Assembly (NCBI RefSeq): GCF_020520425.1
Contig: NC_079490.1
Span: forward strand, 122,904,715-122,968,714
DNA: 64,000 bases
Source: Spinacia oleracea
Lineage: Eukaryota > Streptophyta > Magnoliopsida > Caryophyllales > Amaranthaceae
Direction: 5' to 3'
The position numbers were made by a program, and so were the translations under genes. The notes beneath the pieces are model-generated. The model had not been told where the DNA came from, searched no databases, and saw only the letters and a list, made by a program, of their open reading frames with translations. Shown in pieces: positions 56,148 to 64,000 of this stretch; the stretch's first letter is position 1, and each line of letters begins with the position of its first letter.

Positions 56148-59100
56148 ATGGGAAACAACAATTCATTCAACATTCGATCAATTCTCGAAAAGGAGAAGTT
56201 GAACGGGAAAAACTTCCTTGACTGGCAAAGGAACTTGCAAATAGTTCTTATGCAGGAAGAAAAGGAGTATGTCCTAGAAGAGGCGATGCCCGAAGCCGCA
56301 GGCGACGGGGTCACTCAGGCAGCCCTCAATCGTTGGATTGATGCCAACAAGGATGTGAAATGTCTAATGCTCGCCACCATGAGTGCAGATCTGCAGAAAA
56401 CGTTCATCAACTCAGATGCTTTCACAATCATCAGTGAGTTGAAGAACATGTTCCAAGATCTGGCTCGAGTCGAAAGATTCGAGACTCATAGGCAAATTCT
56501 TGAGACCAAACTTAAGAAAGGCGAGCCCGTAAGTCCACATGTTCTCAAAATGATTGGACTCATTGAGAATATGAGTCGGCTGGATCAGCAATTTTCTCAG
56601 GAAATGGCTATAGACACCATCCTCCATTCTCTTCATAGCGGGTATGATCAGTTCAAACTGAACTACAGTATGAATAGTCTGGACAAAACGCTCACTGAGC
56701 TTCACGGTATGCTGAAGACCGCTGAAAAGATGCTCAAAAGTGATAAGCAGGATGTGCTTATGGTGCGTGGGGGCAAGTTCAAGAAATCTGGAAAGAAGAG
56801 AAATGCTAAGAAAGGTGGAAACAAGGCCAGCCCAACTAAGCAAACTGGCGCCAAATCTGTAAAGAGGAAGGTCAGTCAACCCACTTCTGAATCCGAATGC
56901 TTCTACTGCAAGAAGAAGGGGCATTGGAAGAGAGATTGCTTGAAGCTAAAGGAAGATCAGAAGAACGGAACAGTCGTTCCATCTTCAGGTATTTTCGTTA
57001 TAGACTGTATACTTGCTAATTCAACTTCTTGGGTATTAGATACAGGTTGTGGCTCACACTTATGTTCCAATCCACAGGGACTACGAAGAAGTAGAAAGTT
57101 AAGCAAGGGTGAAGTCGACCTACGAGTGGGAAATGGAGCACGGATTGCTGCATTAGCTGTAGGAACTTATTATTTGTCGTTGCCCTCCGGGCTAGTTTTG
57201 GAACTGGAAGAGTGTTTCCATGTTCCAAGTCTTACTAAAAACATCATTTCAGTTTCTTGCTTAAATGCTAAGGGATTTTCCTTTTTAATAAAAGACAATA
57301 GTTGTTCGTTTTATTTTAAAGAGATGTTTTATGGATCTGCTAGATTAGTCAATGGACTTTATTTATTAGATCACGACAAACAAGTATATAACATAAATAC
57401 CAAAAAGGCCAAAAAGGATGATTCAGATCTCACCTATCTGTGGCATTGTCGATTAGGCCATATAAACTTGAAACGCTTAGAAAGACTTCAAAAGGAAGGA
57501 ATTCTAGAACCATTTGACTTAGAGGATTATGGTAAATGCGAATCATGTTTACTTGGCAAAATGACAAAGCAACCTTTCTCTAAAGTTGGAGAAAGAGCAA
57601 ATGAACTATTGGGTTTAATCCATACAGATGTATGTGGACCAATGAGTACAAATGCTAGAGGTGGTTTCAGCTACTTTATCACTTTCACTGATGACTTCAG
57701 TAGATATGGTTATGTCTACCTAATGAAGCATAAGTCTGAATCCTTTGACAAATTCAAGGAATTTAAGAGTGAAGTAGAGAATCAATTAGGCAAGAAGATT
57801 AAGGCACTGCGGTCTGACAGAGGCGGTGAATATCTGAGCTATGAATTTGATGACCATCTGAAAGAATGTGGAATTCTATCAGAATTGACTCCTCCTGGAA
57901 CACCACAATGGAACGGTGTGTCGGAACAGAGGAACAGAACCTTGCTAGACATGGTCAGGTCAATGATGGGTCAGGCCAAACTTCCATTAGAATTTTGGGG
58001 ACATGCACTAAATACAGCTGCACTCACTATAAATAGAGCTCCGTCTAAAGCTGTCGAAAAGACTCCATATGAATTATGGTTTGGAAAGCCTCCAAATGTG
58101 TCTTTTCTTAAGATTTGGGGATGTGAAGTATACGTCAAACGATTAATTTCAGACAAACTTCATCCAAAATCTGACAAATGTATCCTTGTGGGCTATCCAA
58201 AGGAAACAAAGGGGTATTACTTCTACAATACATCTGAGAACAAGGTGTTTGTTTCTCGAGATGGTGTCTTTTTGGAGAAAGATCACATTTCCAAAATGAC
58301 AAGTGGGAGAAAAGTAGACCTCGAAGAAATTCGAGTCGAACAACAAACTCTAGAGAATGCTCAAGATGACATTCAGGATGAAACTCAGAGATCTTTAGAA
58401 GAATCTGGTGAGAATCATGGTCAATCTAGAAATGTTACCCCGCGTAGATCGCAAAGATATAGATCTCAACCGGAAAGGTACTTAGGTATTTTGACGAACG
58501 AGAGCTATGACGTTCTATTACTTGAAAGTGATGAACCTGTGACTTACAAACAAGCTATGACGAGCCCTAGCTCCAAGCAATGGCAAGAAGCCATGCAATC
58601 TGAATTAGACTCCATGTCTGAAAACCAAGTATGGGATTTGGTCGATTTGCCAGATGGCTACCAAGCCATTGGAAGCAAATGGGTTTTCAAACTGAAAAAG
58701 GACAAGGATGGGAAACTTGAAGTTTTCAAAGCTAGATTGGTTGCAAAAGGTTACAGGCAAGTCCACGGTGTGGATTACAATGAAACCTTTTCACCAGTTG
58801 CAATGCTAAAGTCTATTCGGATAATGTTAGCAATCGCTGCATATTACGATTACGAAATATGGCAGATGGATGTCAAAACTGCTTTCTTAAACGGCGTTTT
58901 AACAGAAACTGTGTTTATGACACAGCCTAAAGGTTTTGAGGATCCAAAGAATGCTAAAAAGGTATGCAAGCTAAAGAAGTCAATCTACGGATTGAAGCAG
59001 GCGTCCAGGAGCTGGAATATACGTTTCGATGAAGCAGTCAATGACTTTGGTTTCACCAAGAACGCAGACGAATCTTGTGTATACAAGAAGGTCAGTGGGA

Positions 59101-60113
59101 GCAAAATTGCTTTCCTAGTACTATATGTCGACGACATATTACTTATCGGAAATAACATTCCTATGTTGAACTCTGTCAAGATTTGGCTTGGGAAATGTTT
59201 TTCGATGAAAGATCTAGGAGAAGCACAGTACATATTGGGCATCAAGATCTACATAGATAGATCTAAAAGGATGATTGGACTTAGTCAAAGCACTTATATC
59301 AATAAGGTGCTTGATAGGTTCAAGATGGCGGACTCCAAGCGAGGCTACCTACCCATGTCTCATGGAATAACTCTAAGCAAGACTCAGTGCCCAAAAACAC
59401 TTGATGAGCGTAGACGAATGAATGGGATTCCATATGCATCATTGATTGGTTCAATAATGTATGCTATGATATGTACACGCCCGGATGTTACGTACGCACT
59501 CAGTGCTACGAGCAGATACCAGTCAGACCCAGGAGAGGCGCATTGGACTGCTGCCAAGAATATTCTGAAGTACCTGAAAAGGCACAAAGATGACTTCCTG
59601 GTCTATGGTGGAGATGATAAATTAATTGTTAAAGGCTTTACGGACGCAAGTTTCCAAACCGACAAAGATGATTTCAGATCACAGTCTGGGTTTGTCTTCT
59701 GCCTCAACGGGGGTGCAGTAAGCTGGAAAAGTGCTAAGCAAAGCACCATTGCGGATTCTACAACTGAAGCGGAGTACATTGCTGCACATGAAGCAGCAAA
59801 GGAAGCTATATGGCTAAGGAAGTTCATAGGTGAACTTGGTGTAGTCCCCTCCATTAAAGGACCAATAGCCCTGTATTGTGATAATAACGGAGCTATTGCA
59901 CAGGCAAAGGAGCCTAGACACCACCAGAGAGTCAAGCATGTACTTCGTAGATTTCACCTTCTACGAGAGTTCGTTGAAAGAAAAGAAGTCGAGATAAACA
60001 AGATTGGAACTGATGACAACATATCTGATCCATTGACTAAACCTCTGCCGCAAGCGAAGCACAACTCGCACACTGCAGCTATGGGAATCAAGCATATTGG
60101 AGAATGGCTTTGA
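56148..60113 (+). CDS. Copia gag-pol polyprotein, 1321 aa, uninterrupted
   Basis: Start chosen at 56148 (MGNNNSFNIRSILEKEKLNG), the conserved Copia gag N-terminus. The open frame extends 31 codons upstream but reads a hydrophobic stretch across the acceptor-like site. Domains: gag ~1-240; CCHC knuckle CFYCKKKGHWKRDC at 251-264; protease SWVLDTGCGSH with Asp298; GAG-pre-integrase LWHCRLGHINLKRL and CESCLLGKM; integrase Asp494, Asp557 and Glu593 (35 residues between the last two, canonical); RT with FKARLVAKGYRQ, QMDVKTAFLNG and YVDD at 993-996; RNase H with Asp1166, TEAEY near 1206 and DNNGAI. All catalytic residues I looked for are present. Neighbours are its own LTRs. The lineage is not assigned (Tork/TNT1-like or a relative). 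Confidence 0.95.
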   Translation: MGNNNSFNIRSILEKEKLNGKNFLDWQRNLQIVLMQEEKEYVLEEAMPEAAGDGVTQAALNRWIDANKDVKCLMLATMSADLQKTFINSDAFTIISELKNMFQDLARVERFETHRQILETKLKKGEPVSPHVLKMIGLIENMSRLDQQFSQEMAIDTILHSLHSGYDQFKLNYSMNSLDKTLTELHGMLKTAEKMLKSDKQDVLMVRGGKFKKSGKKRNAKKGGNKASPTKQTGAKSVKRKVSQPTSESECFYCKKKGHWKRDCLKLKEDQKNGTVVPSSGIFVIDCILANSTSWVLDTGCGSHLCSNPQGLRRSRKLSKGEVDLRVGNGARIAALAVGTYYLSLPSGLVLELEECFHVPSLTKNIISVSCLNAKGFSFLIKDNSCSFYFKEMFYGSARLVNGLYLLDHDKQVYNINTKKAKKDDSDLTYLWHCRLGHINLKRLERLQKEGILEPFDLEDYGKCESCLLGKMTKQPFSKVGERANELLGLIHTDVCGPMSTNARGGFSYFITFTDDFSRYGYVYLMKHKSESFDKFKEFKSEVENQLGKKIKALRSDRGGEYLSYEFDDHLKECGILSELTPPGTPQWNGVSEQRNRTLLDMVRSMMGQAKLPLEFWGHALNTAALTINRAPSKAVEKTPYELWFGKPPNVSFLKIWGCEVYVKRLISDKLHPKSDKCILVGYPKETKGYYFYNTSENKVFVSRDGVFLEKDHISKMTSGRKVDLEEIRVEQQTLENAQDDIQDETQRSLEESGENHGQSRNVTPRRSQRYRSQPERYLGILTNESYDVLLLESDEPVTYKQAMTSPSSKQWQEAMQSELDSMSENQVWDLVDLPDGYQAIGSKWVFKLKKDKDGKLEVFKARLVAKGYRQVHGVDYNETFSPVAMLKSIRIMLAIAAYYDYEIWQMDVKTAFLNGVLTETVFMTQPKGFEDPKNAKKVCKLKKSIYGLKQASRSWNIRFDEAVNDFGFTKNADESCVYKKVSGSKIAFLVLYVDDILLIGNNIPMLNSVKIWLGKCFSMKDLGEAQYILGIKIYIDRSKRMIGLSQSTYINKVLDRFKMADSKRGYLPMSHGITLSKTQCPKTLDERRRMNGIPYASLIGSIMYAMICTRPDVTYALSATSRYQSDPGEAHWTAAKNILKYLKRHKDDFLVYGGDDKLIVKGFTDASFQTDKDDFRSQSGFVFCLNGGAVSWKSAKQSTIADSTTEAEYIAAHEAAKEAIWLRKFIGELGVVPSIKGPIALYCDNNGAIAQAKEPRHHQRVKHVLRRFHLLREFVERKEVEINKIGTDDNISDPLTKPLPQAKHNSHTAAMGIKHIGEWL

Positions 60114-60977
60114 TATCCCTGTTTAATGTTTTAAAGTTTTAGAGTTTAAATCTTTGTAAAACATTATTGGTTAATCATTCACAACAAATGAAAAGAATTC
60201 ATTTTCCATTTAATTTGTGGTTTATTAAATGATGAGTCCCTTCAATTTGACGATATATTCAAGATAGACTGTCAGGACCAGTCCTGTGACTAAGAAATGT
60301 CTATCAAGTGAACTTGAATGTCAAAGGTTGAAAATGGTCCCTAGTCGGAGTTTTGTATAAAATTGGACGCATAGAAAACGTTAGACGATTAGAATGCAAG
60401 ATGACTAGTAGTTCTGTTTCTTGAACTATGTGGACATGGCAATGTCATAATCATTTGCATAGATACTTACTTTGGGAAGACTAGTATCGGACAAGACCTA
60501 TGAAACTTTACTGTAAGAGATGAAAATCTGTCATAAGTAAATTTCATTAAAATTATTAGACACTAAATCCTCAATACCTGAGTGATTTGAGAATACTTGT
60601 TTGAGAACTGGTTGCTTTGACGTTGACCAACCGTCGCACCGTAAAAGGAGGCTATAAAGGCAACGCTCAGGTAATCACCTATCAAACGAAGTCTAATCTC
60701 AAGATCGCAAGATTGGGATTGTCCTCCCATAAATCGGGATGAGATGCTTATTAGTTGTACAAGGCCACTCGGAGAGCTAGAAACTGTGAAATGCATGGCC
60801 GTGCTCGGATGAATCATAGGCTATGATTATCTGTCTATTTGATCAGTTGAACTCTGAAACCGAGGAACACCTCTAGACATAATAAGGATGACAACTCTTA
60901 CCTTATGTTCAAGAGCAAGCATCGAGCGACAAAGGAATTAGGAAATGCACACTTGTCCCTAAGGACAAGTGGGAGAC
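60114..60977 (+). other. Copia 3' untranslated region and polypurine tract
   Basis: 864 bp without an ORF of note. It ends aaggacaagtgggagac at 60977, directly before TGAAGG. The aagtgggaga purine run is the expected PPT. Confidence 0.75.
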
Positions 60978-62376
60978 TGAAGGAAATAATGCCCTTGTTC
61001 CAAGTATGCATTCTATGTTAAGTCTAATAAGTGCGGTTCAGTATTAATTAAACAAGTTAATAATTCAGTGAGATCAAGTGAGCTGAATGCCTAGCTAGAG
61101 GCCGCTTCAGTTCAAGTGGAATTAATGATATTAATCCACAGCTTACTCTTGACTGAACCCGTAGGGTCACACAAATAGTACGTAAACGGATCAAGTATTT
61201 AATGGCATTAAATACTCCATCTATGGATATTCGGAATCGACGGATCTTGGTTTCAGTGGGAGCTGAGATCGTCACAGGCAAGAAATGAATGCTCCGAAAA
61301 CGATGATATTGCCGGAAACGGAAATATGGATCGTATCGGAAATATAAATATTATCCAAGTCGTAGATGTTGCCGGAAACGGAAACATGGTACGTATCGGA
61401 AAATATTATCGAAAATGGAAATATTGCCGGAATCGGAAATATTGCCGGAAACGGAAATATTGTCAGAATCGGAAATATTATCGGAATCGGAAAATAATTC
61501 CGGAAACGGAAATATTAAATATTTGTTCGAAACGGAAATTAATTCCGGACTCGGAAATATTAAATATTGTTCGTATCGGAAATGAATTCCGGAATCGGGA
61601 AATTAATCGGAAGCGTATCGTACGAATTAGCATCGGACGAGGCCTGCAAGACGAAGGCCCAGCACGAAGCCGGGCCATCGCCCAGCAAGCCAGCGCGCCA
61701 CAACGCACCAGCCAAGGCTGCGCCAGGCCCACCGCAAGGCAGGCCCAGCGCGCGACAACGCTGCGGCAGCGTGTGGGCCTCGTGGCAATGGGCTGCGAGC
61801 TCGCGGGCTGCGCGCGCGCGCATGGCGCCCCTCGTGGGCTGCTGTGCGTGCATGTGTGTGTTGGTGTGCTATACGAATCCTAAAGCTATCAGGTTTCGAC
61901 TAATGATTAAATTCCTAAACCTAAAAGGATGAATTAATTAAATAAGAATTCAATTAGGATTCTAGTTTAATTAATTCGTATCCTAATAGGATTATGATTC
62001 TCTCTCCATACCTCTATAAATAAAGGCCTAGGGTCATTATTTTGTATAGAGGATTCAAGTATTCAAAGTGATTTTTGAGAGCAAAAATTCAGTCATATAA
62101 TTGCCTACAATAGCCGAAAATTCTAAGTACCTTAAGGGCGATCCTAGTTGGTCAAGCTTAAGGCGGATCCGGACGTGCTGTGGACTATCTACGGAGGGAC
62201 GACACTTGGAGTCCTAAAGACTTGTTCTTGTTCGGTTCGGGCGCAGCTAGGGAAGGCACGCAACAAAGTGTATGCATCTAAACTATGCTAAATGATTATG
62301 TGTAAATAATATGCTTTCCTGGCTTTATGGTTTTTCCGCATGATTTATGAATTGTCATATGTATCATAACCTAACA
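60978..62376 (+). repeat. Copia 3' LTR (1399 bp)
   Basis: TGAAGGAAATAATGCCC to CATAACCTAACA, followed by the TSD ccatc. It is 21 bp shorter than the 5' LTR: minus one 23-bp unit, plus 2 bp in the gcgcgcgcgc tract near 61815. Confidence 0.95.
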
Positions 62377-62381
62377 CCATC
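62377..62381 (+). repeat. TSD ccatc of the full-length Copia (right copy)
   Basis: Matches 51875-51879. Confidence 0.9.
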
Positions 62382-63080
62382 CAATAATTCCTCGAGCCAA
62401 TGCTCTCCGAATAGAAAGTCATAGTCGGCTGGTATGTCAATGACCACGAACTCTGCCTGGTTGCGATAGGTCTCGATAGAGATGACCAGGGTGAGGATCC
62501 CCAAGATCTTGTATGTGATGCCATGGAATTGGATTTCCCGCTCCATAGTCAGAATCAGGTCATATTCAGTGAAGCCTAAAGCTTTTAGGGTTGTCAAAGG
62601 GAAGATGTTTACTTGAATGTCTGTGGTTACCCTAGGATTAGGGATCATCCAATCTTGAATCTACGGGATGAGATGATAGAAGCTTTGGACTACCAACTCA
62701 AAAGAAGGTTTGTACATTGTATGAATCAGGTTACATGGAAAATCATTTCCCTCATCCCCGTAGTCTTGGAAGATGGCTTGTACAGATGGTGACTGCTTGG
62801 CTCCCGCGGACAAAGGTAAAGTTTTGTTGTCAATCATGTTTTTGATCAGGTGTTTGAGCTTGAAACGATTCTCGATGTCGTGTTCGTTTCCTGGTAGAAT
62901 TTGCAATAAGCCTTGGGGTCCCAACTTTTGGATCTCTTGTAAGCTGGGGGATCCTCGGTTGGACCAATAGGAGTGATTACTTACTTCTCTATACCAACCG
63001 GTCAAAGGCGTCGGCATAGGACATTCCAAGGTTGGTGAAAAATCTTTGAGCCCTGTTCTGGAAATTCCGCTGATTGGCAT
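62382..63080 (-). pseudogene. Tat-R gag tail and retropepsin-like segment
   Basis: Frame 63080-62661 has QILPGNEHDIENRFKLKHLI, resembling the gag tail after the zinc region of Tat elements. Frame 62648 leftward has TTDIQVNIFPLTTLKALGF, VISIETYRNQAEFVVIDIP and DYDFLFGEHWLEEL, matching the retropepsin fold around its second half (LLGRPWL-like FLFGEHWL). The catalytic D-x-G triad is replaced by DIQ, so it is inactive or very diverged. It is cut by the Copia insertion in LLDG. Confidence 0.5.
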
Positions 63081-63249
63081 TGCTTTTGAAGTTGCTTGAT
63101 TTCGGACCTTGAGGAGTCTCTAAGGCGTTGACCTCGTGGACCTTGTGTGTCGTCTCAGCCTTCTTTCCTTTCCACTTCTCAACTTTGTGGAACCTGTGTC
63201 GTGGATGCTTTCATGAGGTCATCTTCTATGTCGACCCCCGATATCATAG

Positions 63250-63915
63250 GTTCTCTTGAAACTCTCTAGGCCCAGATACTTCATGTGAGTGTTATATTTT
63301 GGTAAGAGCCCGACAAGAAGATCTTGACTAGTTCTCTCTCAGAGGTCCGAGTGACCATTTGAGATGTCATTTCCCTCCATCGGTTGAGGTAATTGGTGAA
63401 ACCTTCTTGGGGTCCTTGTCTGAGAACCTCCAATTCTCGATGAGTGGTTTGAAGTTGTATATTTGGTTGGTATCGCTCATGAATGCTTGAGCTACCTTAT
63501 CCCAAGTGCTAGTTTGATGGTCCTTGAGGGAATAGTACCATTTCTTACAGATTGGTTACAAGGACATAGGGAACACCACAGGGTATAGGTCATGATCGAC
63601 TCCCTTGAGTGTCATGGTCGCTCTGAAGTTTTTGAGATGGTACATAGGGTTATCTGTTGATTTGAACTTAGGGATGTCATTGGCTGATAATTTGTCCGGA
63701 AAATTGGCCTCCCCCTTGAGGTCGTCCTCCGCCAAGGTGTCGAAGTAGTTTTCCTTGTTGGTTACCTTATTAACCATGCTTTCGATTTTCTTAATAAGAT
63801 CAACTGGAGCTGCGGTTTGCTCTACTACACCCTGACGGTTACTCACAAGTTGTAAGTTGGTGTTGAGACTGGCTAGGGCGGCCATGAGCTGTGTGATTTG
63901 GTCAACTGTTGCCAT
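63250..63915 (-). pseudogene. Tat-R gag, N-terminal and capsid part
   Basis: Starts MATVDQITQLMAALASLNTN (63915), then IPKFKSTDNPMYHLKNFRAT and TLKGVDHDLYPVVFPMSL, the Tat capsid pattern (PKF-G--P--H---F---M-LKG). A TAA at 63556 follows. Further left, a neighbouring frame gives LEVLRQGPQEGFTNYLNRWR and EMTSQM...RELVKIFL (about 63430-63310), the capsid C-terminal motif. Broken by a stop and a frameshift. Confidence 0.7.
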
Positions 63916-64000
63916 TTGGATCGGTTCGGAAAGGGGTTTAAAGTTTGATTTGTAGAAGACGGACTTGCTTCCTGTTCGATGTCGGCTATAAGGGAGGATA
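63916..64000 (-). other. Start of Tat-R leader
   Basis: Sequence upstream of the gag ATG on the minus strand. The PBS and 5' LTR would lie right of the window. Confidence 0.5.

Larger units (their letters stand above)
51880..62376 (+). mobile_element. Full-length Ty1/Copia retrotransposon (10,497 bp)
   Basis: 5' LTR 51880-53299, PBS at 53301, a long GC-patch-containing leader, one uninterrupted gag-pol ORF 56148-60113, a 3' untranslated region, a purine tract ending at 60977, and 3' LTR 60978-62376. The 5-bp TSD is ccatc on both sides. LTRs look nearly identical by eye apart from a 23-bp duplication and a 2-bp GC indel. Domain order PR-INT-RT-RH defines Copia. It is structurally complete and probably young. 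Confidence 0.95.
37920..64000 (-). mobile_element. Tat-R: Tat/Ogre-type element with antisense cargo genes, right end outside window
   Basis: Same family as Tat-L. On the minus strand, from the right: gag (63915 leftward), a protease-like segment, a second gag-like segment, RT, RNase H and integrase down to about 46660. Then plus-strand DUF7745-like and PMD genes, a PPT and the 3' LTR 37920-40084. It is interrupted by a full Copia (51880-62376) and a solo Copia LTR (47110-48443). Left flanking bases are cttac; the matching TSD would lie right of the window. Confidence 0.8.

Noticed and set aside
1..64000. tRNA, rRNA or ordinary single-copy host genes
   Set aside because: No cloverleaf-type or rRNA sequence noticed, and every substantial coding stretch is explained by a transposable element or its cargo.

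Overview
This window is plant nuclear DNA made almost entirely of nested transposable elements; I found no convincing host gene. The evidence is Ty3/Gypsy elements of Tat/Ogre and Athila type, a Ty1/Copia element, a LINE with a DUF4283-type ORF1, CACTA and hAT DNA transposons, GT-AG introns and an AT-rich background. The Copia LTR style reminds me of Amaranthaceae genomes such as spinach. That is an impression, not a test.

Layout, left to right. (1) Tat-L, a minus-strand Tat/Ogre-type element, fills positions 1-33183, and its left LTR is cut by the window start. It reads right to left: 5' LTR 29915-33183 (carrying a 1049-bp hAT), PBS, repeat-rich leader, a gag/PR linker, protease, RT, RNase H, part of integrase, a plus-strand plant-mobile-domain (PMD) pseudogene, PPT, and 3' LTR 1-1040. 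Two things split it: CACTA-derived sequence (about 2801-6649) and a whole Athila-type element (10893-27182, TSD cctga). The Athila 3' LTR is itself broken by a CACTA complex (12383-17775). (2) Positions 33184-35601 are another CACTA remnant with Ulp1-protease exons and a ~170-bp tandem array. (3) Positions 35602-36945 are an unassigned LTR-like fragment. (4) Positions 36946-37919 are LINE ORF1, cut by the next element. (5) Tat-R is a second minus-strand Tat element of the same family. It runs from 37920 past the right edge and carries two plus-strand cargo genes between pol and its 3' LTR: a multi-exon PMD gene and a DUF7745-like gene. Its integrase is split by a solo Copia LTR (47110-48443, TSD agtta). 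Its gag/linker region is split by a full-length Copia element (51880-62376, TSD ccatc) with an uninterrupted 1321-codon gag-pol.

How it works together. The Copia element is the only one here that looks mobile-competent. Both Tat elements and the Athila element have stops and frameshifts. The notable biology is the antisense cargo of the Tat family. Each cargo gene lies just beyond a polypurine tract, has its own TATA box downstream of a GC-rich motif cluster resembling the LTR promoter, and (for PMD) has spliceable exons. The two cargo genes look like tandem copies of one module.

Insertion order from nesting: CACTA before Tat-L before hAT and Athila before the 12.4-kb CACTA; LINE before Tat-R before the solo LTR and the full Copia.

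All assignments come from reading the sequence by eye. Percent identities and ages were not computed.
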